Source: Ensifer oleiphilus
Lineage (GTDB): Bacteria > Pseudomonadota > Alphaproteobacteria > Rhizobiales > Rhizobiaceae
Assembly: GCF_013371465.1 (NCBI RefSeq)
Contig: NZ_JABWDU010000002.1
Span: 661,666 to 725,665, forward strand
Length of the DNA stretch: 64,000 nt
Direction: 5' to 3'
Each line of letters opens with the position of its first letter. The first letter of the stretch is position 1. The notes below the pieces were generated by a model. The model saw only the letters and a program-made list of their open reading frames with translations. It made no database searches and was not told where the DNA came from. The position numbers were made by a program, and so were the translations under genes. Of this stretch, positions 46,582-57,691 are shown piece by piece.

Positions 46582-47892
46582 ATGACAGACGCGACACCCT
46601 CCCTGTCGCCGAAGGATAGCGCGTTGCAGACGCCGGCAGTGAACTCCCCTGCCCGGGTGCTGTTCGCCAGCCTCGTCGGCACCACCATCGAATTCTTCGA
46701 CTTCTACGTTTACGCCACCGCAGCCGTGCTGGTCTTCCCGCACCTCTTCTTCCCGACGTCCGATCCGACATCGGCGATGCTGCAATCCTTTGCCACCTTC
46801 TCCATCGCCTTCTTCGCCCGCCCGTTCGGCGCGGTGATCTTCGGCCATTATGGCGACAAGGTCGGCCGCAAGGTAACGCTGGTCGCAGCACTGATGACCA
46901 TGGGCATTTCCACCGTCGTCATCGGCCTGTTGCCGACCTACGCGTCGATCGGCGTCGCAGCCCCCTTGTTGCTTGCCCTTTGCCGTTTCGGCCAGGGTCT
47001 TGGCCTGGGCGGCGAATGGGGCGGCGCCGTGCTGCTCGCAACCGAGAACGCGCCCGAAGGCAAGCGCACATGGTATGCCATGTTCCCGCAGCTCGGCGCG
47101 CCGATCGGCTTCATCCTGTCGGCCGGCACCTTCCTCATCCTCGGCGAAGTCATGACCGACGAGGCCTTCCTCGCCTGGGGATGGCGCGTGCCCTTCGTCG
47201 CCAGCATCCTGCTGGTCATCGTCGGGCTTTACGTGCGCCTGAAGATCACCGAGACGCCGGAATTCCAGAAGACGATCGACAAGCACGAGCGCGTCCAGGT
47301 TCCGATCGCGCAAATCTTCCGCTTCCACAAGCGCAGCCTCGTGCTCGGCACCTTCGTGGCACTCGCCACCTTCGTGCTGTTCTACCTGATGACGGTGTTC
47401 TCGCTGTCCTGGGGCACGGCCAAGCTCGGCTATTCCCGTGAGCAGTTCCTCGTGGTGCAGATGACCGGCGTCGTGTTCTTCGGCCTGATGATCCCGGTTT
47501 CGGGCATCCTGTCGGACCGTTACGGCCGCCGCCTGGTGCTGATCGTCACCACCATCGCCATCGGCGCCTTCGGCCTCGTCATGGCCCCGCTCATGGCGGG
47601 TGGTCTTGGCGGCGCCTTCCTGTTCTCCATCCTCGGCCTCGGCCTGATGGGGCTCACCTATGGTCCGATCGGCGCAGCACTTGCCGCCCCGTTCCCGACC
47701 TCGGTGCGCTATACCGGCGCGTCGATGACCTTCAACCTCGCCGGCATCTTCGGCGCCTCGCTGGCGCCCTATATCGCCACCTGGCTTGCCACCAACTACA
47801 GCCTCGATTACGTCGGCTACTACCTGCTGGCAGCCGCCGCGATCACGCTGGTGTGCCTGGTGCTGTCGACCGAGGAAGAAGTCTCGGCCTGA
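46582..47892 (+). CDS. MFS transporter, metabolite:H+ symporter (MHS) family
   Basis: 436 residues, twelve helices. The MHS family opening ARVLFASLVGTTIEFFDFYV and the loop 2-3 motif FGHYGDKVGRKVTL are present. RFGQGLGLGGEWGGAVLLA and the mid-protein repeat loop SDRYGRRLVLIV also fit. Relatives include proline/betaine (ProP), alpha-ketoglutarate and shikimate carriers; the substrate cannot be fixed. It is the only plus-strand gene within the division cluster and ends in a strong bidirectional terminator. Confidence 0.92.
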   Translation: MTDATPSLSPKDSALQTPAVNSPARVLFASLVGTTIEFFDFYVYATAAVLVFPHLFFPTSDPTSAMLQSFATFSIAFFARPFGAVIFGHYGDKVGRKVTLVAALMTMGISTVVIGLLPTYASIGVAAPLLLALCRFGQGLGLGGEWGGAVLLATENAPEGKRTWYAMFPQLGAPIGFILSAGTFLILGEVMTDEAFLAWGWRVPFVASILLVIVGLYVRLKITETPEFQKTIDKHERVQVPIAQIFRFHKRSLVLGTFVALATFVLFYLMTVFSLSWGTAKLGYSREQFLVVQMTGVVFFGLMIPVSGILSDRYGRRLVLIVTTIAIGAFGLVMAPLMAGGLGGAFLFSILGLGLMGLTYGPIGAALAAPFPTSVRYTGASMTFNLAGIFGASLAPYIATWLATNYSLDYVGYYLLAAAAITLVCLVLSTEEEVSA

Positions 47893-47926
47893 GCCAGACC
47901 CGTTGCGCTTCGGCGCATCAGGGATA

Positions 47927-47972
47927 CCAAAAAGAAGGGCCTCAGCGTCGCCGCTGCGGCCCTTCTTTTTGG
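47927..47972. terminator. bidirectional terminator after the MHS transporter
   Basis: 15-bp perfect arms ccaaaaagaagggcc and ggcccttctttttgg (47927-47941, 47958-47972) with a 16-base loop that itself can pair. T-runs are present on both strands, so it can also end the convergent minus-strand exported-protein gene at 48055-48597. Confidence 0.88.
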
Positions 47973-48054
47973 CTGGCTCTGCCGGCGAGGTCTCCGGCGG
48001 TCGGCCTGACCTGCGCGCGTTTCCAACTTCGTCGTCAGGAAACCTCAATCTTCG

Positions 48055-48597
48055 TCACTGTGGTGTTGTGAGGTCCGGATCGCCGCCGCAGTCGCCGGTC
48101 ATTGCGCAGCTTGAGCCGATCTGCCGAGCCGGCTTGGGAAGCCGGGCAATCAGTTCACAGCGGTGCATCGTTTCAGCGAAAGTGCTGTCGATTTCCGTGC
48201 CGTCGATCATGATCACGCCGCCTCGAATGACGGGTTGCGTGCCGTCGGAGATCAACATCGCAATGAGCCTGATGGCGATGTTGGCGTGATGGCATGGTCC
48301 CATAGACAGCCCGATTTTCTGCAAATTGGGGAGCGTATCCAGACCGGCCAGGAAATCGCCATCCTTCAGTTCGATCTGCTCGGCCAGTTGTGTAAGCCCG
48401 GCCTGGTCGCCCGATTTGACGAAGTCGGCAACCTTGGCTTCGAGGCGTTGCGCTTCAGCACCGTCGCCCAGCGAAGCCACAGCAGCGCGCAGGCGCGCCT
48501 CATCCATGGCCTTGGCCGGCGAAACGAGCCCGAAACTGGCCAACACGACGTGGAAAAAGAATGACCTCACGCGAGGCAGTTTTTGCAGGCGACTCAC
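48055..48597 (-). CDS. exported Cys-containing protein of unknown function
   Basis: 180 residues. A signal peptide (VRSFFFHVVLASFGLVSPAK, cut after AKA) leads to a helical region (MDEARLRAAVASLGDGAEAQ) and then a part with four cysteines: GPCHHANIAI, MHRCELIAR, GSSCAMTGDCGG. Two disulphides in the periplasm, or metal binding through CHH, are possible. I do not recognise the family. The start is probably GTG at 48597, with GGAGG nine bases before it. It sits 149 bases downstream of murB on the same strand, beyond the murB terminator. Confidence 0.6.
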   Translation of the reverse strand: MSRLQKLPRVRSFFFHVVLASFGLVSPAKAMDEARLRAAVASLGDGAEAQRLEAKVADFVKSGDQAGLTQLAEQIELKDGDFLAGLDTLPNLQKIGLSMGPCHHANIAIRLIAMLISDGTQPVIRGGVIMIDGTEIDSTFAETMHRCELIARLPKPARQIGSSCAMTGDCGGDPDLTTPQ

Positions 48598-48691
48598 TCG
48601 GGCTTGCCTCCAGGACCGTCATTGTTGAGCTGGGAATCAGCGTTCTTCCACGAAACAGAGTTGTACGGCTCTACCGCTCACCAGATAAACA

Positions 48692-48717
48692 AAGAGCCGC
48701 AGCGTCACCGCTGCGGC
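48692..48717 (-). terminator. Rho-independent terminator of the mraZ-murB cluster
   Basis: On the minus strand GCCGCAGCG-GTGA-CGCTGCGGC (9-bp stem, tetraloop) is followed by TCTTTGTTT. It lies 30 bases past the murB stop and marks the end of the first part of the division cluster. Confidence 0.85.
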
Positions 48718-48746
48718 CTCATCTTCTCGGCTATCCCCAACCGGCC

Positions 48747-49721
48747 TCAGGCGATGCCGCGGCCGAGGAATTCCTTGATTTCGTAGCCAGGCATGAAGGT
48801 GCCGATGCGCTTGATCTCCCATTCGAGCCGAACGCCGGAATGTTCGAGCACGCGGTTGCGCACGGTCTCGCCGAGATATTCGAGTTCGTAGCCGGTCGCC
48901 TGTCCGGTGTTGATCATGAAGTTGCAGTGCAGCGGCGACATCTGCGCGCCGCCGATCATCATGCCGCGGCAACCCGCCTCGTCGATCAGCTTCCAGGCAG
49001 AGTGACCTTCCGGATTCTTGAAGGTCGACCCCCCCGTCTTTTCGCGGATCGGCTGCACGGTTTCGCGGTGCTGGCGCACGGCGTCCATGTCGGTGCGGAT
49101 CTTGTTCTTGTCCTCGGGATAACCTTCGAAGATCGCGTGCGTGAAGATCAGGTCCTTCGCCGCTGCGGAATGGCGATAGCCGTAGCCCATGTCGGCATTC
49201 GACAGCACGTGCGCGTTGCCCTGGCGATCGACCGCATGCACCTCGACGACGCGCTCGCGGGTTTCAGCCCCGTTGGCGCCGGCGTTCATGCGCAAAGCGC
49301 CGCCGATCGTGCCGGGAATGCCGTAGTAGAAGTAGAAACCGCCAATGCCGTTATCGAGCGCCATCGCCGCGATGTTCTTGTCCGGGCAGATAGCGCCGGC
49401 CTTGATGCGGTTCTCGCCGACGAGTTCGAGATCGCCGAAGCCCTTGGCCGACAGCCGGATGACCACGCCGGGAATGCCGCCGTCACGAACAAGCAGGTTC
49501 GAGCCGACGCCCATGACCATGACGGGCACGTCCGCCGGAACCAGTTTCAGGAAGGTGACGAGATCGTCGGTGTCGTGCGGCTGGAACATCAGCTCGGCAA
49601 GACCGCCGGCGCGGAACCAGGTCACGCGATCCATCGGCGCGTCGGGCGTGATGCGACCGCGAACGGCGCTGACCCCGCTTCCGAGTGCTTCGAGTAGTTT
49701 CTGACCGTTGACCTGTTTCAT
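48747..49721 (-). CDS. murB: UDP-N-acetylenolpyruvoylglucosamine reductase MurB
   Basis: 324 residues, FAD/NADPH enzyme of muramic acid formation. FAD-binding text [20 protein letters not shown] and [20 protein letters not shown]; catalytic Ser in [20 protein letters not shown]; ending [20 protein letters not shown] with the proton-donor Glu. ATG at 49721, two bases after the murC stop; a TTG two codons earlier is possible but less likely. It is last gene of the mraZ-led block. Confidence 0.96.
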   Translation of the reverse strand: MKQVNGQKLLEALGSGVSAVRGRITPDAPMDRVTWFRAGGLAELMFQPHDTDDLVTFLKLVPADVPVMVMGVGSNLLVRDGGIPGVVIRLSAKGFGDLELVGENRIKAGAICPDKNIAAMALDNGIGGFYFYYGIPGTIGGALRMNAGANGAETRERVVEVHAVDRQGNAHVLSNADMGYGYRHSAAAKDLIFTHAIFEGYPEDKNKIRTDMDAVRQHRETVQPIREKTGGSTFKNPEGHSAWKLIDEAGCRGMMIGGAQMSPLHCNFMINTGQATGYELEYLGETVRNRVLEHSGVRLEWEIKRIGTFMPGYEIKEFLGRGIA

Positions 49722-49723
49722 AC

Positions 49724-51133
49724 TCAATTTCCTGAAATGTCTGCGAGTTCCCGTGGCAAGGCTGCAGCCCAGTAGGTAATGCTGCCAGCCCCCAAGAGAA
49801 CCACAAAATCACCCGGCTGCGCAATCTTGCTGACAACCGGCGCGATTGTTTCGGGGCCGACCACATACCGGGCGTCGCGATGACCGCCGGCCTTGATGCG
49901 ATTGACGAGCTCTTCGGCGTTGATGCCGTCGATGGCATCTTCACCCGCCGCATAGACAGGCGCGATCAGGACCGTGTCGGCGTCGTTGAAGCAGGCGGAA
50001 AAATCTTCGAACAGGCTCGCAAGACGAGAATAGCGGTGCGGCTGGTGCACGGCGATGATTCGGCCCTGGCACGCCTCGCGCGCAGCCTTCAGCACGGCCT
50101 TGATCTCGACCGGATGGTGGCCGTAGTCGTCATAGACGCGCACACCATTCCAGTCGCCGGTAAAGGTGAAGCGGCGCTTGACGCCGCCGAAGGAGGCAAG
50201 CCCCTTGGCAATCGCCTCCGGGCTGACGCCGAGGCGCTGGGCGACCGCGATCGCGGCCGTTGCGTTCGAGACATTGTGGCGGCCGGGCATCGGCAGGCGC
50301 AGGTCTTTCATCGTGATCACCTGGCCGGTGCGGCGACGACGGATCTCGACGTCGAAGACGGAGGTGGCGCCATCCATGCGGATATTGTGGAAGCGCACGT
50401 CGGCCTGCGGGTTCTCGCCGTAGGTGACGACCTTGCGGTCCTCGATCTTGCTGACCATGGTCTGCACTTCGGGGTGGTCGAGGCAGAGCACGCCAAAGCC
50501 GTAGAACGGCACGTTCTCGACAAACTGGCGGAAGGCGGCGCGCACGGCGTCGAAATTGCCGTAGTGGTCGAGATGCTCAGGGTCGATATTGGTGACGATG
50601 GCAACATCGGCCGGAAGCTTCAGGAACGTGCCGTCGGACTCATCGGCCTCCACCACCATCCACTCGCCCTCGCCCATGCGGGCATTGGTGCCGTAGGCAT
50701 TGATGATGCCGCCGTTGATAACGGTCGGGTCGAGCTCGCCGGCATCGAGAAGCGCGGCGACCATCGAGGTCGTGGTCGTCTTGCCATGCGTGCCGCCGAT
50801 GGCAATCGCATTGCGGAAGCGCATCAGCTCGGCCAGCATCTCGGCGCGGCGCACGACCGGCAGAAGCTTCTCGCGCGCAGCGATCAGTTCGGGATTGTCC
50901 TTCTTGATCGCGGTGGAAACCACCACGACTTCGGCATCGCCGATATTCTCGGCCTTGTGGCCCACGAACACCTCGATGCCCTTTTCACGCAGGCGCTGGA
51001 CATTGGCGCTATCGGACTGGTCGGAGCCCTGCACCCGATGGCCGAGATTGTGCAGCACCTCGGCAATACCGCTCATGCCGATACCGCCGATACCGATAAA
51101 ATGGACCAGACCGATCGTTTTCGGCATTTTCAT
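49724..51133 (-). CDS. murC: UDP-N-acetylmuramate--L-alanine ligase MurC
   Basis: 469 residues. Adds L-alanine to UDP-MurNAc. The N-terminal UDP-binding domain starts [20 protein letters not shown]. The ATP loop is [18 protein letters not shown], and the central domain holds [13 protein letters not shown]; the end carries [19 protein letters not shown]. All ligase invariants are in place. Its ATG overlaps the murG stop (ATGA). Confidence 0.97.
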   Translation of the reverse strand: MKMPKTIGLVHFIGIGGIGMSGIAEVLHNLGHRVQGSDQSDSANVQRLREKGIEVFVGHKAENIGDAEVVVVSTAIKKDNPELIAAREKLLPVVRRAEMLAELMRFRNAIAIGGTHGKTTTTSMVAALLDAGELDPTVINGGIINAYGTNARMGEGEWMVVEADESDGTFLKLPADVAIVTNIDPEHLDHYGNFDAVRAAFRQFVENVPFYGFGVLCLDHPEVQTMVSKIEDRKVVTYGENPQADVRFHNIRMDGATSVFDVEIRRRRTGQVITMKDLRLPMPGRHNVSNATAAIAVAQRLGVSPEAIAKGLASFGGVKRRFTFTGDWNGVRVYDDYGHHPVEIKAVLKAAREACQGRIIAVHQPHRYSRLASLFEDFSACFNDADTVLIAPVYAAGEDAIDGINAEELVNRIKAGGHRDARYVVGPETIAPVVSKIAQPGDFVVLLGAGSITYWAAALPRELADISGN

Positions 51134-52254
51134 GAGCGTTTTTCCTTGAATGTGGCGACTGTCGAGCCGCTGGCAATAGCCTCTACCATGCTCGCAAGCA
51201 AGCGCGCGGCGTCCGGCTTGCCGGTTTCGCGCGCGTGGGCGGCCATCTGCGCCAGCGACTGCGGATTGGCCATGGCATCGGTGAGAATGCCGGCAAGACG
51301 CTCGGCGGTCAGCTCCGCCTGGACGATCACCTTGGCACCGCCCTTGGCGGCAATCGCAGCCGCATTGGCCGCCTGGTCGTGGTCGAGCGCATAGGGATAG
51401 GGAACGAGGATCGCCGGCCGGCCGATGACGGCAAGCTCCGAAACCGTCGAGGCGCCCGAGCGGCAGATGACCAACTGGGCATCGGCGATGCGCTCGGCCA
51501 TGTCGGTGAAGAACGGCGAGACGTCGGCGGGAACGCCGAGCTTCTCATAGGTGGCGATGACGCCGTCGCGATCTTCCGGGCGCGCCTGCTGCGTCACCTT
51601 CAGGCGCTGGCGAAGGGCATCGTCGAGGCGGCAGATTGCCTGTGGGACCGCCTTTGAAAAATACTGGGCGCCCTGGCTGCCGCCAAAGACGACGAGATGA
51701 AACGGCGCATCGCCGATTGCCGCACCGTATGGCACCTTGGCGGCCTCGAGCACGGCCGGGCGCACCGGATTGCCCGTCGTCACCGTCTTTGCGGCAAAGG
51801 CGCCGGTGCCTTCCGGCAGGAACCCGCCGGCAATCGCCTTGACGCGCGAGGCGAGCGCCTTGTTGGCGCGGCCCATGACGGCGTTCTGTTCGTGGATCAT
51901 CGACGGCACGCCCATGCCGGTCGCCGCCAAAAGCGGCGGCACGGTCGGGTAACCGCCAAAGCCGACGACGGCCTTCGGCCGCAGGCGGGCGATCAGCCGG
52001 CGCGCGGCGCGCATGCCGGTCCACAGCGTCCACAACGAGCGCACGACATGAATGGGGTTCTTCGAGCCGATGGTCGCCGAGGGCACCACATGCACCTCGT
52101 CGGCGGGAAACTTGCCGGCGAAACGCTCCGCCCGGCTGTCCGTCACCAGATGCACCGAATAGCCGTTGGCCTTCAGCTCGTGGGCCAGCGCCTCGGCTGG
52201 AAACAGATGGCCGCCGGTACCCCCGGCGGCAAGAAGGATGATACCTTTTGTCAT
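51130..52254 (-). CDS. murG: lipid II synthase, GlcNAc transferase MurG
   Basis: 374 residues, GT-B fold glycosyltransferase that converts lipid I to lipid II at the inner leaflet. First G-loop [20 protein letters not shown]; middle [16 protein letters not shown]; third loop [15 protein letters not shown]; donor-binding [20 protein letters not shown] and [13 protein letters not shown]. The ATG is three bases past the ftsW stop. Confidence 0.97.
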   Translation of the reverse strand: MTKGIILLAAGGTGGHLFPAEALAHELKANGYSVHLVTDSRAERFAGKFPADEVHVVPSATIGSKNPIHVVRSLWTLWTGMRAARRLIARLRPKAVVGFGGYPTVPPLLAATGMGVPSMIHEQNAVMGRANKALASRVKAIAGGFLPEGTGAFAAKTVTTGNPVRPAVLEAAKVPYGAAIGDAPFHLVVFGGSQGAQYFSKAVPQAICRLDDALRQRLKVTQQARPEDRDGVIATYEKLGVPADVSPFFTDMAERIADAQLVICRSGASTVSELAVIGRPAILVPYPYALDHDQAANAAAIAAKGGAKVIVQAELTAERLAGILTDAMANPQSLAQMAAHARETGKPDAARLLASMVEAIASGSTVATFKEKRS

Positions 52255-52257
52255 TCT

Positions 52258-53412
52258 TTACTCCGCCGGCACGCCGATGCCGGACCGAAACAGGCTGCGC
52301 TCCACGGCGCGCTTCTCCGGACGATGGCGCGTGAGCGCCAGGATGAAGCCGGCGGTGACGCAGATCGCCACCATGGACGAACCGCCATAGGAGATCAGCG
52401 GCAGGGTCATGCCCTTGGCCGGAAGCAGTTCGAGGTTCACGCCGATATTGATCATCGACTGGATGCCGATCTGCAGCACGAGGCCGGCAACGGCAAAACG
52501 GTTGAAGTCGTTGCGCTCGCGGAAGGCGTGATTGAGGCCACGCAGCACCAGGAAGGCAAAGATCATCACGATCAGCATACAGAAGACAATGCCGAATTCC
52601 TCGGCGGCAACCGAGAACACGAAGTCGGTGTGGCTATCCGGGATGATGCGCTTGACGATGCCTTCACCGGGACCGCGACCGAACCAGTCGCCGCGGATGA
52701 TCGCCTCGCGCGCCGTATCCATCTGGAAGGTGTCGCCCTCCCCGGTCAGAAACTTGTCGATACGACCGGCCACGTGCGGCAGCATGGTATAGGCGACGAA
52801 GAAGCCGCCGAAGGCTGCACCCGCGAGTACAATGATCCACAACCACGGCATGCCGGCCATGAAGAACATGCCGCCCCAGACCGCGGTCGTCAGGATCGTC
52901 TGGCCAAGGTCGGGCTGGGCGACGAGCAGCGCGCCGACAATGCCGAAGAGCAGGATCGCAAAGAGGTTTCCGGGGATTTCCGGCTGGCGCGCGTGTTCGG
53001 AAAACAGCCAGGCGCAGACGACCACGAAGGCCGGCTTCATGAATTCGGAGGGCTGGATGGAAATGCCGGCAATCGAGATCCAGCGCATCGAGCCCTTGAC
53101 CTCTTGTCCGATGAACAGCACCAGCACCATCATCGAGAGCGACACGCCGAGCAGGATGATCGCCGCTCGGCGCACCTGACGGGGAGACAGGAAAGAGATC
53201 GCCACCATCACCACCAGTGACGGCAGCAGGAACACGGCGTGGCGCTTGACGAAGTGGAAGCTGTCGAGGCCGATGCGCTCGGCAACCGCCGGGCTTGCCG
53301 CAAAGGACAGCATGAAGCCGACGCCCATCAACAGGATGAAGGTCGCCAGGAAGAACCTGTCGATCGTCCAGAACCAGTCGGCCACAGGGCCACGTTCGGC
53401 TCGGCTTACCAT
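52258..53412 (-). CDS. ftsW: septal peptidoglycan polymerase FtsW
   Basis: 384 residues, ten membrane helices of the SEDS family. Key features: IDRFFLATFILLMGVGFMLS, the family signature GISIQPSEFMKPAFVVV, the catalytic-Asp loop AQPDLGQTILTTAVWGG, and the closing PLISYGGSSMVAICVTAG. It polymerises lipid II with FtsI. The ATG at 53412 follows GGGGA; a longer frame adds 12 residues without support. The 100 bases between murD and ftsW hold nothing evident. Confidence 0.96.
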   Translation of the reverse strand: MVSRAERGPVADWFWTIDRFFLATFILLMGVGFMLSFAASPAVAERIGLDSFHFVKRHAVFLLPSLVVMVAISFLSPRQVRRAAIILLGVSLSMMVLVLFIGQEVKGSMRWISIAGISIQPSEFMKPAFVVVCAWLFSEHARQPEIPGNLFAILLFGIVGALLVAQPDLGQTILTTAVWGGMFFMAGMPWLWIIVLAGAAFGGFFVAYTMLPHVAGRIDKFLTGEGDTFQMDTAREAIIRGDWFGRGPGEGIVKRIIPDSHTDFVFSVAAEEFGIVFCMLIVMIFAFLVLRGLNHAFRERNDFNRFAVAGLVLQIGIQSMINIGVNLELLPAKGMTLPLISYGGSSMVAICVTAGFILALTRHRPEKRAVERSLFRSGIGVPAE

Positions 53413-53512
53413 CTTGTCAGTCCCCTTTATCAGGCGCGCTTGCGCCAAACGTCCGAAACCCCGGCATCACCGCCACCTGCCGCGCGCTACGGGAGCGCGC
53501 CGACGGATGGCG

Positions 53513-54904
<1,392 letters not shown>

Positions 54905-54911
54905 CGTCCGA

Positions 54912-56012
54912 TCACCGCAGCTTGAGGGTGGAAAGACCGATCATCGCCAGGATGACCGCGATGATCCAGAAGCGGATCACGACCTGGCTTTCCGTCCAGC
55001 CCTTCTTTTCGAAGTGGTGGTGGATCGGCGCCATCAGGAAGACGCGACGGCCGGTGCGCTTGAACCAAAACACCTGGATGATCACCGACAGCGTTTCCAT
55101 GACGAACAGGCCGCCGATGATGATCATGACAAACTCGTGCTTGACGGCAACGGCAACGGTGCCGATCAGGCCGCCGAGCGCCAGCGAACCGGTGTCGCCC
55201 ATGAAGATGGCGGCCGGAGGCGCGTTGAACCAGAGGAAGCCGAGGCCGGCGCCGATAACAGCGCCAAGGATGACGGCAAGCTCGCCCGTGCCGGGCACGA
55301 AATGGATCTGCAGGTAGTTGGCGAAAACCGCGTTACCGGCGAGATAGGCAATCAGGCCGAAGGCGGCCGCGGCAATCATCACAGGCACGATAGCAAGCCC
55401 GTCTAGACCATCCGTCAGGTTCACCGCATTGCCGGCGCCGACGATGACGAAGCCGCCGAACAGCACGAAGAAATAGCCGAGATTGATCACCAGATCCTTG
55501 AAGAACGGGAACGTGACCGAGGAGCCGAAGGTCGAGCCGGCGGTGCCGCCCGAAAGCGATGCCTGCATCATGAAGAACACGGCGATGGCGGCGATGAGGA
55601 ACTCGAAACCGAGACGCGCCTTGCCGGAAAAGCCCTTGTCGGACTGCTTGGTGACCTTGAGATAGTCGTCATAGAAGCCAATGGCGCCAAAGCCGAGCGT
55701 GACGAGCAGCGTCGAGACCACGTAGACGCTAGAAAGGTCGGCCCAGAGCAGGGACGAAACGACGATGCCGGCGAGGATCATCAATCCGCCCATCGTCGGC
55801 GTGCCGGCCTTCTTGAAATGCGTCTGGGGTCCGTCGGCGCGGATGGGCTGGCCCTTGCCCTGACGGATGCGGAGCGAGTCGATCATGCGCGGACCGAAAA
55901 GGAAAACGATCAAAGCCGACGTGAAAAGCGCTGCACCGGTACGGAACGTGATGTAGCGAAAGAGATTGAAAAATTGAAAGTGGTCCGCCAGTTCCACGAG
56001 CCAGATGAGCAT
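54912..56012 (-). CDS. mraY: phospho-MurNAc-pentapeptide transferase MraY
   Basis: 366 residues, ten helices. Makes lipid I on undecaprenyl phosphate. Catalytic aspartates are in [16 protein letters not shown] and [17 protein letters not shown]; the family tail [18 protein letters not shown] is intact, as is [13 protein letters not shown]. The start [14 protein letters not shown] at 56012 is the usual rhizobial N-terminus; a frame 12 residues longer exists. It is preceded by a 238-base gap with palindromes, the longest gap between Mur genes here. Confidence 0.96.
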   Translation of the reverse strand: MLIWLVELADHFQFFNLFRYITFRTGAALFTSALIVFLFGPRMIDSLRIRQGKGQPIRADGPQTHFKKAGTPTMGGLMILAGIVVSSLLWADLSSVYVVSTLLVTLGFGAIGFYDDYLKVTKQSDKGFSGKARLGFEFLIAAIAVFFMMQASLSGGTAGSTFGSSVTFPFFKDLVINLGYFFVLFGGFVIVGAGNAVNLTDGLDGLAIVPVMIAAAAFGLIAYLAGNAVFANYLQIHFVPGTGELAVILGAVIGAGLGFLWFNAPPAAIFMGDTGSLALGGLIGTVAVAVKHEFVMIIIGGLFVMETLSVIIQVFWFKRTGRRVFLMAPIHHHFEKKGWTESQVVIRFWIIAVILAMIGLSTLKLR

Positions 56013-56250
56013 TAAGGGACCTTTCCCCAAAGGTTTAAAATCGGACACCGTCCAACAGAATCATCTGAAAAACGATACGCGCTTGTATACAAAAGTGTTA
56101 GGTCGCGCTGCCTAACCCAAAGCTGTATCCACCGTCACAGGCATCTGCGGCGACCCTCACAACGCTGCGCGCGCCGTGAGGCGCGCGACGGTCGCTGTCA
56201 TCATGTCTTCGGTCGCGTCATTGCCCGTCGACCGCTTGCGGCCGGGGCAA
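56013..56250. other. long spacer between murF and mraY
   Basis: 238 bases in a block where neighbours otherwise abut or nearly so. It contains the palindrome ttgtatacaa, an inverted repeat gttagg-N8-cctaac and GC-rich arms (gcgcgcc/ggcgcgc around 56166-56190). It may hold an internal promoter or an attenuating structure. Confidence 0.45.
56083..56116. promoter_or_regulatory. palindromic operator candidates upstream of mraY
   Basis: ttgtatacaa (56083-56092) is a perfect 10-bp palindrome of the type bound by GntR-family regulators. Five bases further, gttagg-N8-cctaac (56097-56116) is a second inverted repeat. Both lie 70-105 bases before the mraY start, in promoter range. Confidence 0.4.
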
Positions 56251-57690
56251 TCATGCCGTCGGTTCGCTCTCCTCAGCCGCAGGTTCCGGATAGGCTTCGA
56301 TCAGCGCGTGCACGATCTTGACGCAGCCCGTGCCCTTCGACGACTTGATCATCACCACATCGCCGGCCGCAACAGCACCGAGTGCGTAGGTCTTCAGTTC
56401 TTCCACGCTCTCGCGGTAAACCACGGAGACTTCCGGTGGCAGCGCGTCGCGCAGATTGGCCATCAGCGGCCCTGCGAGCCATATATCGGTAATCCCGGCC
56501 TCGACCAGGGGCCCGGCGAGCGCGGCGTGGACCTCGACGGCATGGTCGCCCATCTCCAGCATGTCGCCGAGCACGGCGATGCGGCGTCCGCCCGGCGCCG
56601 GTGTCGAATCCTTAAGCAGCGAGATCGCCGCGCGCATCGATGTCGGGTTGGCGTTGTAGCTTTCGTCGATCAGCGTCAGCGTACCGGGACCGACCAACAA
56701 CTGGTGTCTGCGTCCCCGGCCGGTTTCGGCCTGCATGGTCGCAAGCGAGGAGGCGGCGTAATCGACATCGGCGCCGACGAGCTTCACGGCTGCGAGCACC
56801 GCCAGCGCGTTTTCAGCGATGTGACGGCCAGGCGCGCCGATGGTGATTTCCATCGTCCGGCCGCCAAGGGCCGCCCAAAGCACCGATCCGTCGGCGGCAC
56901 CGGCGAACTCCACGAGGCGGAACTCCGCCTTCGGGTTGACGCCGAAAGAGTGGATGTAGCTGACGCCGGCGGCACCGGCCGCCTTTTCGAGCAGCCTGTA
57001 CTGGGCGCTGTCGTGATTGATCACAGCGTGGCCGCCATTGACGACGCCTTCGAAGATCTCGGCCTTGGCCTCGGCGATCTGGTCGAGGCTTTCGAAGTTG
57101 CCGAGATGGGCGGCCGCGATACTGGTGACGATTGCCACATGCGGGCGGACCATCTTCGTCAGCGGCCGGATCTCGTCCGGGTGGTTCATGCCGATTTCGA
57201 AGACGCCGAAATCGGTGGCCTCAGGCATGCGCGCCAGCGTCAGCGGCACGCCCCAATGATTGTTGAACGAGGCGACGGAGGCGTGCACGCGCCCTTGCGG
57301 CACCAGTACATGCCGCAGCATCTCCTTGGTAGTGGTCTTTCCGACCGAACCGGTGACGGCGATGATCTTGGCGGCGCTGCGGTCGCGCGCGGCACATCCG
57401 AGCCGGATCATCGCTTCAAGCACGTCATCGACGACGATCATCGGCGCGCTGAGGCGGCCGAGCGCCGGCAGCTTGCCTTCGCTGACCACCAGAAGTGCGG
57501 CGCCATTGGCGAGCGCGAGGCCCGCATAGTCGTGGCCGTCGACCCGGTCGCCCTTGATCGCGAAGAAGGCCTCGCCCTTTCCGACCGAGCGGCTGTCGAT
57601 CGATATGCCGCTTACTCCTTCGGGCAGATTACCAACCGGACGGCCGTTCATTGCGGCCAGAAGATCGCTGCTTGTCCAGAGCCAGTTCAA
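56251..57690 (-). CDS. murF: UDP-MurNAc-tripeptide--D-Ala-D-Ala ligase MurF
   Basis: 479 residues from a TTG start. Adds the D-Ala-D-Ala made by Ddl. N-domain GEAFFAIKGDRVDGHDYAGL; ATP loop VTGSVGKTTTKEMLRHVL; middle FEIGMNHPDEIRPLTKMVRP; C-domain DESYNANPTSMRAAISLL and VMIKSSKGTGCVKIVHALI. TTG at 57690 is one base after the murE stop and has GGGAGG seven bases upstream, inside the murE end; this gives MNWLWTSSDLLAAM, the usual beginning. Confidence 0.96.
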   Translation of the reverse strand: MNWLWTSSDLLAAMNGRPVGNLPEGVSGISIDSRSVGKGEAFFAIKGDRVDGHDYAGLALANGAALLVVSEGKLPALGRLSAPMIVVDDVLEAMIRLGCAARDRSAAKIIAVTGSVGKTTTKEMLRHVLVPQGRVHASVASFNNHWGVPLTLARMPEATDFGVFEIGMNHPDEIRPLTKMVRPHVAIVTSIAAAHLGNFESLDQIAEAKAEIFEGVVNGGHAVINHDSAQYRLLEKAAGAAGVSYIHSFGVNPKAEFRLVEFAGAADGSVLWAALGGRTMEITIGAPGRHIAENALAVLAAVKLVGADVDYAASSLATMQAETGRGRRHQLLVGPGTLTLIDESYNANPTSMRAAISLLKDSTPAPGGRRIAVLGDMLEMGDHAVEVHAALAGPLVEAGITDIWLAGPLMANLRDALPPEVSVVYRESVEELKTYALGAVAAGDVVMIKSSKGTGCVKIVHALIEAYPEPAAEESEPTA

Positions 57691-57691
57691 A

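Noticed and set aside
46567-48048. 493-codon minus-strand frame inside the MHS transporter
   Set aside because: It would restore a continuous minus-strand cluster, but its composition is Gly/Asp/Glu/His shadow and the plus strand encodes a complete twelve-helix transporter.
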